A DNA stretch of 38,246 bases from Bacteroidaceae bacterium (lineage in GTDB: Bacteria; Bacteroidota; Bacteroidia; Bacteroidales; Bacteroidaceae): the NCBI GenBank assembly GCA_017619335.1, contig JAFZSP010000038.1, positions 1 to 38,246 on the forward strand, read 5' to 3'. The notes under the pieces were generated by a model that was not told where the DNA came from, ran no database searches, and saw only the letters and a program-made list of their open reading frames with translations. The position numbers were made by a program, and so were the translations under genes. Positions 1 to 8,760 of the stretch are shown here, piece by piece; position 1 is the first letter of the stretch; every line of letters starts with the position of its first letter.

Positions 1-43
1 AAACTTCAAGGGCTTGGTATTTGGCGGAGAGGTAGCGGCTCAT
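1..43 (-). CDS. Start of a divergent gene, possibly a HisC-like aminotransferase (partial)
   Basis: Only the first 14 codons are inside the window. They read MSRYLSAKYQALEV, starting from an ATG at 43-41. A purine-rich GAGGTG lies about 6 bases upstream of this ATG on the minus strand, which supports a real start. The 'RYL..KY..LE' opening resembles PLP-dependent histidinol-phosphate/threonine-phosphate-type aminotransferases, which often begin this way before a PGEQP motif. That motif would lie outside the window, so the family call is a guess. A GTG three codons upstream is an alternative start. Confidence 0.4.
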   Translation of the reverse strand, partial: MSRYLSAKYQALEV

Positions 44-64
44 TGAGATCACCTCGTATTATAT

Positions 65-99
65 AATGGAGAATGGAAAATGGAGAATGGAAAATGGAA
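65..99 (+). repeat. Low-complexity AATGGA(G/A)AATGGA repeat
   Basis: Alternating 'aatggagaatggaaaatgg' units lie exactly where the first codons of the GH43 gene are read. Strings of the same flavour occur at 1724-1764 and inside the same gene at 1271-1309. They look like dispersed filler, not evolved coding sequence. Confidence 0.7.
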
Positions 100-1723
100 A
101 AACAGCAAAATGGAATTGCGCCTCCTTGCCGAGGAAGGCTTCTCCCCGCAGACAGACCTCGACCTCACTACCCTCCGCTTCGGCTCACCGCGTGAAGTGG
201 ACTACGGACGAGGCTCCAGCCCCACTGCCACCCGCACAGACGGCAACGACTTCATCCTCACCTTCAAAGCCAAAGACGTGAAGTTCAAAGAGGATGACTT
301 TGCCGGCAAAGTGCTCGTCCGCCGCACCGATGGACGCACCACCTTCGGCTTCGTCCGCCTGTCCACACCTCAGCCCTCAGCCCTCACCGCCACACCCGCC
401 AACCCCTTCGGTCAAGCGCTGGTGCCAGATATGATCGCCGATGCCAGCATTGAACGTATAGGCGACACCTTCTACTGTTATGCCACCACCGACGGCTACG
501 GGCGCGGTCTGGAGACCTCCGGCCCTCCTGTGGTCTGGAAGTCAAAGGATTTCGTCCACTGGAGTTTCAACGGGACCTATTTCCCCTCTGCCGAGAACGA
601 GAAATACTGGGCACCGAGCAAGGCCGTGCAAAGGGGCGACAAGTGGTACATCTACCCCACCGTCAACGGCTTCATGCACGTGGCGGTGGCCGACAGCCCG
701 GATGGCCCCTTCTCCCTCGTGGGAGGAGTGGATAAGTTTGAGAAGCCCTTCACACCAACAGCCACACTCCTGCAGGGCGACGACCGCGGAGGCATTGATG
801 CAGAGGCGTTTATAGATGACGACGGACAAGCCTACATCTTCTGGGGAGGACGTCGTGTGGCCAAGTTGGGCGAGGATATGCGCACAGTCTCCGACGTGCG
901 CACACTGCAGACCCGCCGCAAGGAATACAGCGAGGGTCCCATCTTCTTCAAGCGCAACGGCATCTATTATTACCTCTATACCATCGGCGGTGACGAGTGT
1001 TACGAGTACTATTACATGATGAGCCGCACGTCACCCTTCGGTCCCTACGAAGTGCCGGAGGAAGACCGCATCTCCACGACCAGTGTGCGCCGAGGCGTCT
1101 TCGGACCCGGGCACGGCTGCGTGTTCAATAACGGAGAAGAATACTACTTCGCCTTCTTGGAGTTCAGCCGCAACAGCACCAACCGCCAGACTTACGTCAA
1201 CCGACTGGAGTTCAACGCTGACGGCACCATCAAACCCGTGGAAGTGACATTAGACGGTGTGGGGGCGTTGGAAGTGAAAAATGAGAAAGTGAAAAGTGAA
1301 AAATTCAAGGTTCTCAAGCCCACAGCCGTGACGGCATCAAGCACTAAGGCGTCCCACAAGATCCGTTTCTTCAACGACTCCCGCTGTCAGCGCACAGAAC
1401 ACTTTGTGGCCGACTTCGCCATTGATGGTGCCAACGGTTCACGATGGATGGCAAGCGACCTCGATCGGCAACCCTCACTGACCATCGATCTCGGGAAAGC
1501 CACGACCATTCACCAGAGTCACATCGCCTTCGTCCGGCCCACAGCGGGACACGCCTACCGCCTTGAAGGCTCCACCGACGGACGCACCTGGCAGCCCTGC
1601 GGCGGACACGAAGATGTCCAGAAACGCTCGCCACACACCGACCTCATCAACGCATCCTTCCGTTACCTCCGTCTCACCATCACCGAAGGTGTCAAAGGCG
1701 TCTGGGAGTGGGAGGTGGAATGA
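80..1723 (+). CDS. Glycoside hydrolase family 43 protein with F5/8-type C domain, 5'-truncated
   Basis: Predicted arabinofuranosidase or xylosidase of GH43. After a short N-terminal remnant of a beta-sandwich module (about residues 12-95), the five-bladed propeller runs from about residue 105 to 395. The expected catalytic triad is visible: base Asp121 in 'MIADAS', pKa-modulating Asp240 in 'GIDAEAF', and acid Glu285 in 'YSEGPIF'. Residues from about 415 to 547 form a discoidin-like F5/8 type C carbohydrate-binding domain ending in 'VWEWEVE'. No signal peptide is present. The first ten residues are encoded by a low-complexity repeat, and an in-frame stop at 44-46 blocks extension upstream. Relatives are normally secreted and carry a complete N-terminal module, so I infer loss of the 5' end. 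ATG 110 is an alternative start. It heads the glycan-degradation block. The exact substrate cannot be read from sequence. Confidence 0.88.
   Translation: MENGKWKNSKMELRLLAEEGFSPQTDLDLTTLRFGSPREVDYGRGSSPTATRTDGNDFILTFKAKDVKFKEDDFAGKVLVRRTDGRTTFGFVRLSTPQPSALTATPANPFGQALVPDMIADASIERIGDTFYCYATTDGYGRGLETSGPPVVWKSKDFVHWSFNGTYFPSAENEKYWAPSKAVQRGDKWYIYPTVNGFMHVAVADSPDGPFSLVGGVDKFEKPFTPTATLLQGDDRGGIDAEAFIDDDGQAYIFWGGRRVAKLGEDMRTVSDVRTLQTRRKEYSEGPIFFKRNGIYYYLYTIGGDECYEYYYMMSRTSPFGPYEVPEEDRISTTSVRRGVFGPGHGCVFNNGEEYYFAFLEFSRNSTNRQTYVNRLEFNADGTIKPVEVTLDGVGALEVKNEKVKSEKFKVLKPTAVTASSTKASHKIRFFNDSRCQRTEHFVADFAIDGANGSRWMASDLDRQPSLTIDLGKATTIHQSHIAFVRPTAGHAYRLEGSTDGRTWQPCGGHEDVQKRSPHTDLINASFRYLRLTITEGVKGVWEWEVE
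1271..1309 (+). repeat. In-frame low-complexity GTGAAAAATGAGAAA repeat in the GH43 linker
   Basis: A run of 'gtgaaaa/atgagaaa' units encodes a Lys/Glu/Val-rich stretch exactly between the GH43 propeller and the F5/8 C domain. Its base composition (almost no C) differs sharply from the C-rich coding sequence on both sides, which suggests insertion of a dispersed repeat. Confidence 0.6.
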
Positions 1724-1764
1724 AGAATGGACAATGTATAATGGACAATTGACATTGTATAATA
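1724..1764 (+). repeat. Intergenic AATGGACAATT-type repeat
   Basis: This short spacer between GH43 and the protease is made of 'gaatggacaatg/aatggacaattgacattg' units and contains a 7-bp inverted repeat (acaatgt...acattgt). It resembles the filler at 65-99, 13171-13247 and 14238-14280. Confidence 0.55.
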
Positions 1765-1775
1765 ATTATCAGACT

Positions 1776-4700
1776 ATGAAGCAACTACTAACTATTTTCT
1801 TGGCAACCCTTGTATGCACTATGAGCACGTGGGCTCAAACCGATGTGACAGACCGCATCAGCGACCCCGACTTTGAACAGGAGGGCCGTTCACTGTGGAA
1901 AACCAATTCGTTTGGCCGACAAGGCAACAACACGTTCCCGTTGAAACATGGCGGCTACTATCGCGAGGTGTGGTCGGGCGGTACAGCAGGCGATGCCTAC
2001 ATCTATCAGGATCTCTCGAACATGCCTGTAGGAACCTACACACTGACCGTCGCCTGCCAGAATGTCAAGGAGAGCGACAAGAACAAGGTCTGCACAGGCA
2101 CCTGGATCTATGCCAATGACCAGAAGACCAACTTCAACAAGCCTGCAGACTACACGGTAACCAGTGTGGTCAAGGACGGCAACCTGCGCATCGGTGCCGA
2201 AATCAAGAACTGCACAGGCAATTATGTCTGCATTGACAACTTTCGATTGAGCTATCAGCTCATTTATGAGGACGTCAAGGACTATCTGGAACAGCTGGTT
2301 GGCGAGGCCGACGACCTGAACCAGCACGACGGCAGTGCCGAGGGAGCGGAGTTAGAAGCCGCCCGAGAGGCCCTGCAAGTGCTGATGAATGCTGCGCAAA
2401 ATGAAGGTATGGATGCTGCCGTCAAGCGTCTGCAGGAGGCTATCACGGCCTATCGTCTGCACTTGGCAAGGCCCGAGAATCCGATGGATGTAACCAACTT
2501 CATAGTGAATCCCAGCTTCGAGAGCGGTAACGACGGTTGGCAGTTCAGCGGGATGGGCACTCAGGGCAACAACACTTTTGGAAAGGTGGGTAACACCTAC
2601 GCCGAGACGTGGACTTGGAGCGGTGGCGTCAGCGATTCCAAACTCTGGCAAAATCTAAAAGACCTTCCCAACGGTCGCTATAAACTCAATGCTGTAGCCC
2701 AGAACATCCAAGAATCCAGCCCCAGGACGAAGCAGAGGGGAGCCTACCTCTTTGCCGGTGATAGTCGCACGGAAGTTAATGTCTATGGTAGATATGAAGT
2801 GGAGTTCGTCAGCGTGTCCGGCGAAGTCACTATAGGCTACCAGACTATCAGCGCTACGGGTAACTACTGTTGTGTGGACGATTTCCATTTGTATTTCTTG
2901 GGCTTCGACGAAGAGGCCGAGCAGGCTGCTTTCACCGAGCTTATCCAACAGGCCGAAGAACTTGTAGGCAAGGATATGAACACCGCCATCAAGGAGGCTC
3001 TGCAGAAGGCTATTGCCGATGCGAAGGCCGTAACGGGAAGTACTGGGCGCGATGCTGCCTCCAGAGCACTGACGACTGCCGTGACTGATGCCCGCACCAG
3101 CAATGCCCTCTACGTGCAACTTGATGCCATCATCACCAAAGGCGAGAAGGCGTTGGCTACGGGCAAACCCAATGGGCAGGAGAAACTACAGACAGCCATC
3201 ACCAGTGCCAAGAGCCTGAAAGCCAGTGGAGAAATAGATGCCGACAAGGTGGCTACAGCCGATTATATCATTGAGGAAGCCATCTTTGCCTACAATGTAC
3301 TCAATGGCAGCGGCACTGCTCCTAAAGTGACCACGGGAGAAGTCATTGTGGGAAGTAGCGCGATGGTAGGCCGTCTGAAAGCTACTGGCAGCAATATCAT
3401 TGAGTGCGGTTTCTGCTGGGCTGAGAATCCAGAACCCACCGTATTAGATGCCCACAGTTCCAATAACCAAAGCAACGACGAAACCAACTACTCGCCCGTA
3501 TATGTATTATATAATGTGCAACCTTCCACCGAGTACTGGGTGCGCGCCTACGCCATAACCAAGACCTACGCCGTGGGCTATGGCGAACCCATCCGCGTCA
3601 TCACCCTACCCAAGGGTGAGACTGAATACACCTTCCTGTGGAACGGCGACGATGAGCACAACGAATGGCTCAACAATGCCATGATTGAGGCTACGGCTTA
3701 CTACAACACCTGGACAGCCATCAAGGGCTTCCACCCAACAGCCAATTACAGCCCCGGTACCGAGACCGCCGACTGCTCCTACGGCGGCTGGATCAACGTG
3801 GGTCCCTGGCGCTGCAATACGGGCACAATGGTTCACGAGATGATGCACGGAACAGGTGTGGGACAGCACGGACGCTATTGGAGTCAGGAGCTACATCCCG
3901 ACAACTATTTGTGGCTGGGTGAACGCGCCAACCGCGTCACTCATTTCTTTGAGAACTACGACAGCAGTCGCGGCAACTACAACTGCAACGGCGACGGGAT
4001 GCACATCTGCTACGAGGGCAATGGCAACGATATGCAGCAGATCCGCTCCTGTATCCTCGCACAGGCCCTTTACGAGGACGGACTGCCCGCAGTGTACGAC
4101 GGTGCCTGTCCTTTCTACAGCTTCGAGAGTATCGACACGCTGCACTACTACATCACCAATATGGCTTTCGGCGCCAACAGCAAGTACCTCTGTGAAACCA
4201 CTGCTGGCAAGCTGCAGTATCAAGAGGTATCCAACTCCGCAGAACTACTGGCCGACAGCACCTACGCCTGGAACATTATTTACGACAAGCTGACAGGGCT
4301 CTACTTCATTAAGAACCTCAAGAGCGGCAAGTACTTCAATTTCATGGGTTCTGTGAGTCTTAATGCAAAACAACCCAAGACCACGGAGGCCATTCAGCTG
4401 ATGCCTGCCCGCATCACATCAAACTTCAACATCGGCGGTCAGGTATTCACGAAAAAACCCTACTGGTTCGCTCGCGGCAACCGTCTTGAGAATCCCCCGG
4501 TGATGTCCATCGAGAGTGCCTACAAATCGATTCCCTCCACGCCAGCCCTCAACTTTGCAAACTCCGCCACCAAACAGTTTTGGCTCATCTACACACCCGA
4601 GGAGGTGGTAGAAATGGAAACTGCTACCAACAACTTTAACAAGGAACGTTTGGAACGCCTCATTGCCGGTTCCAAGACGGTTCCTGTGGTCCGACACCAT

Positions 4701-5534
4701 GAATTAGAAGAGGGACAGGATGCAGCGTTTCTGGCTGTGGTTGAGGATGTTGAGCAGGCCAAGGACAACTTCACACCCGCTGAAACCGAAGAGGCAGTAC
4801 AGGCTCTTTACAACAACCTCGTCAGCTATCTGCCCAACATTGAAGTGCTCGACACCATTGACATCTCGTTCCTCATTGACGATGCAGATTTGACCACAGG
4901 CGCCGGATGGACAGGACTGCCCAAACTGACCCACGGCAGAATCCAGTCCACCAATACCGCCACCTTCACCGCCACTTACCAACTGCCCGTCAAGATGCCT
5001 ATGGGAGTCTATGAATTGAAGGTACGCGGTTATCAACGCCCGGGAACCCTTTCCACTTCCATCCAGGATTATGTGAACGGCACCAACAACGTTAAAGCAA
5101 GCATCACCCTCAATAGCAAGATAAAGACCCTGAAACATATAGCCGAGGGTGGTGCCGATACCAAGCTCAACCAGGGCGGCAACGAATCATTGTACTCAGG
5201 AATCTATGTACCGACCAACAACGATGCTATCGCGGCCTATCTGAATGCCGGACGCTACGATAATTTCCTGAAACTCGAACAAACGGTAGAAAGAATAATG
5301 ACCATTGGCGCCAAACTTACCAGTAAGGTGGTGAACGATTTGTTGGTCATTGACGATTTCAAGTTGTTCTATTATGGCGTTTCCAACCTGAACGCTGTCA
5401 GAGACCGCAATGCGGAACCACTTTCCAACGAAGTCGAAGGCTACTACGACATCCTCGGAGTGCGCATTTCCAAGCCCGTTCGTGGTATCACTATCGTGAA
5501 GTACAAGGATGGTCGAACCGTCAAGGTACAGTAA
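1776..5534 (+). CDS. Secreted metzincin-like zinc metallopeptidase with carbohydrate-binding modules
   Basis: Large 1252-residue secreted protein. A signal peptide (about 1-20, 'MKQLLTIFLATLVCTMSTWA') fixes the start at 1776. Two related beta-sandwich modules (about 22-165 and 240-380) share 'QGNNTF...Y.E.W...G' and 'GNY.C.D.F.L', and each is followed by a helical FIVAR-like stretch. A fibronectin III-like domain lies at about 515-610. The peptidase domain (about 618-790) has HEMMHGTGVGQH at 687-698, a perfect HExxHxxGxxH zinc site, and a plausible Met-turn at Met742 in 'GDGMHICY'. A beta-trefoil-like segment (about 800-880), another helical stretch and a further beta-sandwich (about 1025-1200) follow. 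The last 30 residues ('YYDILGVRIS...') resemble a type IX secretion/sorting tail. It sits between two glycosidases on the same strand. I infer it cleaves protein near glycan, such as glycoprotein or cell-wall protein. The peptidase family is not one I can name. Confidence 0.82.
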   Translation: MKQLLTIFLATLVCTMSTWAQTDVTDRISDPDFEQEGRSLWKTNSFGRQGNNTFPLKHGGYYREVWSGGTAGDAYIYQDLSNMPVGTYTLTVACQNVKESDKNKVCTGTWIYANDQKTNFNKPADYTVTSVVKDGNLRIGAEIKNCTGNYVCIDNFRLSYQLIYEDVKDYLEQLVGEADDLNQHDGSAEGAELEAAREALQVLMNAAQNEGMDAAVKRLQEAITAYRLHLARPENPMDVTNFIVNPSFESGNDGWQFSGMGTQGNNTFGKVGNTYAETWTWSGGVSDSKLWQNLKDLPNGRYKLNAVAQNIQESSPRTKQRGAYLFAGDSRTEVNVYGRYEVEFVSVSGEVTIGYQTISATGNYCCVDDFHLYFLGFDEEAEQAAFTELIQQAEELVGKDMNTAIKEALQKAIADAKAVTGSTGRDAASRALTTAVTDARTSNALYVQLDAIITKGEKALATGKPNGQEKLQTAITSAKSLKASGEIDADKVATADYIIEEAIFAYNVLNGSGTAPKVTTGEVIVGSSAMVGRLKATGSNIIECGFCWAENPEPTVLDAHSSNNQSNDETNYSPVYVLYNVQPSTEYWVRAYAITKTYAVGYGEPIRVITLPKGETEYTFLWNGDDEHNEWLNNAMIEATAYYNTWTAIKGFHPTANYSPGTETADCSYGGWINVGPWRCNTGTMVHEMMHGTGVGQHGRYWSQELHPDNYLWLGERANRVTHFFENYDSSRGNYNCNGDGMHICYEGNGNDMQQIRSCILAQALYEDGLPAVYDGACPFYSFESIDTLHYYITNMAFGANSKYLCETTAGKLQYQEVSNSAELLADSTYAWNIIYDKLTGLYFIKNLKSGKYFNFMGSVSLNAKQPKTTEAIQLMPARITSNFNIGGQVFTKKPYWFARGNRLENPPVMSIESAYKSIPSTPALNFANSATKQFWLIYTPEEVVEMETATNNFNKERLERLIAGSKTVPVVRHHELEEGQDAAFLAVVEDVEQAKDNFTPAETEEAVQALYNNLVSYLPNIEVLDTIDISFLIDDADLTTGAGWTGLPKLTHGRIQSTNTATFTATYQLPVKMPMGVYELKVRGYQRPGTLSTSIQDYVNGTNNVKASITLNSKIKTLKHIAEGGADTKLNQGGNESLYSGIYVPTNNDAIAAYLNAGRYDNFLKLEQTVERIMTIGAKLTSKVVNDLLVIDDFKLFYYGVSNLNAVRDRNAEPLSNEVEGYYDILGVRISKPVRGITIVKYKDGRTVKVQ

Positions 5535-5571
5535 ATTTCCATTATTATTAACAATAGTAATCATTGAAGTC

Positions 5572-8500
5572 ATGAAACATCTTTGTTCTTTGCTCATATT
5601 ATTATTCTCATGCTTGTTAACGCTCTCTGCCCAGCCTCATGAAGCAGGTTACGTGCGCCCTCACGATGAAATCCAGGTGCCCACCGAAGACGTAGCCGTT
5701 GAGACAGGCGCCTTCGAGGCCGACTGGAACAACCTCTCTGCCTGGAACTGCCCCGAGTGGTTCCGGGACGCCAAGTTCGGCATCTGGGCCCACTGGGACC
5801 CCCAATGCGAGGCCGAAGACGGCGACTGGTATGCACGCTCCATGTACGGCACCGGCAACCAGCGCACCACCTTCTACAACTATTTCGGCCACTATCCCAG
5901 TCACTACTGGGGCTACAAGGATTTCTGCCGCTACTGGACGGTGGCCCAGTGGAACCCCGAGGAACTCATACAGTTATATGCCAGTGCCGGAGCCAAATAT
6001 TTCATGGCAATGGGACAGCACCACGACAACTACGACTGCTGGGACAGCCCCTATCAGGAGTGGAATTCCATGAATGTGGGGCCCAAACGAGATATCGTTG
6101 GCGAGTGGGCTGCCCAATGCCGCAAGTACGGTCTCCGGCTCGGCGTCTCCATGCATGGTGCCCACGCCTGGACATTCTTTGAGGTGGGACGCGAGGCCGA
6201 CACAGGCGTGACAAAGGAAGAGGGCGCCGGCCAGTGGTGGGAAGGCTACGACCCGCAGGAACTCTACGCCCAGAACCATGCCCACAGCCAGAACTGGTCC
6301 GACTGGGGCAGCATCCACAGCCAGTGGGGCTGGGGTAATGGCGTCTGCCCACCATCGAAGGAATACATGCAGAAATTCCAGAACAGAGTCTTGCAGTGCA
6401 TCAACGCCTACAACCCTGATATGCTTTACTTTGACGACACCGTGCTCCCCTTCTATGGCGCCAGTACCAACCCCGACGACCTCTTCAGCCTACGCATCCT
6501 GCAGCACTACTACAACCACAGCGCCGCCCAACACGACGGCCAGCAGCAAGTAGTGGTAACGGGCAAGATTCTGGAGGAGAAGCACAAACAGGCAATGCTG
6601 TGGGACGTCGAACGCGGTATTCCAGACCAGTGTCAGCCCCTGCCTTGGCAGACCTGCACGTGCATCGGAGGTTGGCACTACAGCAAGTACGAGGGGGATA
6701 ATAATATGTATAAGTCTGCCGAGACGGTCATCAGAATGCTCGTGGATATCGTCTCCAAGAACGGCAACCTCCTCCTCAGCATCCCTGTGCGAGGCAACGG
6801 CACCATCGACAACAACGAGCGCCGGATTATTGCAGGCATCAAAGCTTGGATGGACATCAACGGAGAGAGCATCTTCGCCACACGTCCCTGGAAAGTCTAT
6901 GGTGAAGGGCCGCTCTTTGAGAGCGCCAACCCGCTCAACGCACAGGGCTTCAACGAGGGCATTAATTATTCCGACCAGGACGTCCGTTACGTGGAGCGTC
7001 ACGACACCCTTTATGCCACCATTATGCGATGGCCCTCTGACCGGCAGTTCTCCTTCAAGGCTTTTGGCAAACTCGCTACCTCCTATTCAGGCAAGGTGCA
7101 GAGCGTTAAGCTGTTGGGAGCAGGTGAGATAGATTTCACACAGGACGACGATGGACTGACGGTGACGCTGCCTGCCAAACACCCCAATGAGATTGCACCC
7201 GTGTTGGCAATCACCTTTGACCCCGATGCACCCAAATCGCTCTCCTTGCAGGAAGTCATCGACATCTATCAGCAGCGAGCCGAGGCATACGCCGCCATCG
7301 CATCCAATAACACAGGAAAGCCCAATCCACTGAAGCTGAATGTCTTTCTCCAGCAATTAGATGCCGCTCGGGCCGTGCTCGCTGGTTCTCCCAGCGAGGC
7401 AGAACAGCTCGCCGCCATCGCCTCACTGCACAGTGCTTACAGCACTTTCCAGCAGTCGGGTTTCAACCTTGCCGGCACGCCCGATGAAGTCGGACAGACG
7501 GACATCACACTGGACTATCTGCTGGAAAAGAACAACTTCGCAGCCACAGAGATGGGGTCACGCTTCGGCAAGCCCGTCAACTGGACCGTCGAGAACTTCT
7601 CCATTCCACAGAACGATGCTTCCAAGGGCACCAAAAACGGAATCGACAACTATCCCGGACGCAACACACTCATGATGGGAAAATGGAGCGGAGAAGACGC
7701 TCAACCGGCCACCAATATGACCAACGCACGCATCTATCGCACCGTGCACCTGCCCGCCGGACATTATTATTTCGGTGCCTCCTTCAATGCACTCTATCAA
7801 CTCGGGACGGCGTTCATCTATGTCGCTTCCGAACCCTTGAACACCAGTGCCATCAACAGCAAGGCCATCGCAAAATTGTCCATGAGTAAATGTGCTGCCG
7901 ACGGGAAGTTCTACGGCATCAGCTTCGACCTCTCAGAGGAACAGGACGTGGTGCTCGCCTTCCAGGCAAATATGCAGGGAGGTAATGTCAATCAGGAATT
8001 CCGCGTGGACGAGGTGCGACTGCTCTACAGTGACAGCGCCAAGGACCGCACCCAGAAGGATATCACAGTGGAGAAACTTCTGCAAGCCAGCCGTTTCGCC
8101 CGCGTCAGTGGACAATCCACCACCTCGCGTTACGGCACGCCCGCCAACTGGACCGTCGAGAACTACAAGATACCTGCAGGTGGCGACGGGACGCGAGGCG
8201 GCCTCGACCGCTACCCGGGTTATGACTGCCTGACCCTGGGTATCTGGGACGACCGCCAGAACAGCACCGGCGGCGACCTCTCCAACGCCCGTGTCTTTCG
8301 CCGCGTCACGCTGGACGCGGGCAACTATTACTTCGGTGCCGCCTACGAAGCCAACTACCAGCTCCATCAAGCCTATATCTACGCCGCCACAGAGAATGTT
8401 CCCACCGCAAATATTCCCGAACTTGCACTCGCTCACGATGCCATCAGCGATGCTGGCAAGGACAACACCACCTTCCGCGGGATCTATTTCGAGCTGCCAC

Positions 8501-8760
8501 AGTCACAGGAAGTCATTCTCGGCTTTCAGGCCGACCTCAGCCACGGTGCCGCACAGCAGGAGTTCCGCGCCTCCAAAGTCAAGCTTATCCGTTTCGGAAC
8601 ATTAGACGGAATCCAAAGACACACCCCCGACCCTTCCCAGAAAGGAGGCGAGGAGACTGGCGTCGTGTACGACATCAGCGGACGCCAAATCGTCAATGGT
8701 CAATTCTCCTCTGGAATCCACATCGTAAAAGGGAAGAAGGTCATCAGCCAAGACCAATGA
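5572..8760 (+). CDS. Alpha-L-fucosidase, GH29, with duplicated C-terminal modules
   Basis: Predicted secreted alpha-L-fucosidase (1062 residues). Start 5572 gives a clean signal peptide (about 1-21). The GH29 barrel spans about residues 45-420, with 'WFRDAKFGIWAHWDP' near the N-terminus, 'MGQHHDNYDCWDS', and the nucleophile region 'DMLYFDD' (Asp288 the likely nucleophile). 'KNGNLLLSIP' marks the end of the barrel. A beta-domain, a helical FIVAR-like segment (about 545-625) and two homologous modules (about 641-821 and 829-1009) follow. The modules share 'RFGKPVNWTVEN/RYGTPANWTVEN', 'HYYFGASFNALYQLG/NYYFGAAYEANYQLH' and 'QEFR'. The C-terminus ('VVYDISGRQIVNGQF') is a sorting-type tail. It lies 37 bases after the metallopeptidase and overlaps the next GH43 start by a TGA/ATG step, so the three are probably cotranscribed. 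The full-length GH29 core supports the call strongly; the substrate is open. Confidence 0.93.
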   Translation: MKHLCSLLILLFSCLLTLSAQPHEAGYVRPHDEIQVPTEDVAVETGAFEADWNNLSAWNCPEWFRDAKFGIWAHWDPQCEAEDGDWYARSMYGTGNQRTTFYNYFGHYPSHYWGYKDFCRYWTVAQWNPEELIQLYASAGAKYFMAMGQHHDNYDCWDSPYQEWNSMNVGPKRDIVGEWAAQCRKYGLRLGVSMHGAHAWTFFEVGREADTGVTKEEGAGQWWEGYDPQELYAQNHAHSQNWSDWGSIHSQWGWGNGVCPPSKEYMQKFQNRVLQCINAYNPDMLYFDDTVLPFYGASTNPDDLFSLRILQHYYNHSAAQHDGQQQVVVTGKILEEKHKQAMLWDVERGIPDQCQPLPWQTCTCIGGWHYSKYEGDNNMYKSAETVIRMLVDIVSKNGNLLLSIPVRGNGTIDNNERRIIAGIKAWMDINGESIFATRPWKVYGEGPLFESANPLNAQGFNEGINYSDQDVRYVERHDTLYATIMRWPSDRQFSFKAFGKLATSYSGKVQSVKLLGAGEIDFTQDDDGLTVTLPAKHPNEIAPVLAITFDPDAPKSLSLQEVIDIYQQRAEAYAAIASNNTGKPNPLKLNVFLQQLDAARAVLAGSPSEAEQLAAIASLHSAYSTFQQSGFNLAGTPDEVGQTDITLDYLLEKNNFAATEMGSRFGKPVNWTVENFSIPQNDASKGTKNGIDNYPGRNTLMMGKWSGEDAQPATNMTNARIYRTVHLPAGHYYFGASFNALYQLGTAFIYVASEPLNTSAINSKAIAKLSMSKCAADGKFYGISFDLSEEQDVVLAFQANMQGGNVNQEFRVDEVRLLYSDSAKDRTQKDITVEKLLQASRFARVSGQSTTSRYGTPANWTVENYKIPAGGDGTRGGLDRYPGYDCLTLGIWDDRQNSTGGDLSNARVFRRVTLDAGNYYFGAAYEANYQLHQAYIYAATENVPTANIPELALAHDAISDAGKDNTTFRGIYFELPQSQEVILGFQADLSHGAAQQEFRASKVKLIRFGTLDGIQRHTPDPSQKGGEETGVVYDISGRQIVNGQFSSGIHIVKGKKVISQDQ
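8621..8655 (+). repeat. Degenerate C/G-rich REP-like element inside the fucosidase gene
   Basis: 'cacccccgacccttcccag' followed by 'aaaggaggcgagg' reads as a decayed, inverted copy of the CTCCC-TAAC-GGGAGG element at 8806-8838. It encodes 'TPDPSQKGGEE' in the linker between the last binding module and the sorting tail. Confidence 0.45.

Noticed and set aside
1563..1775. Extending the metallopeptidase start upstream to 1563
   Set aside because: The extension overlaps the GH43 C-terminus in another frame and would bury the signal peptide that begins at 1776.
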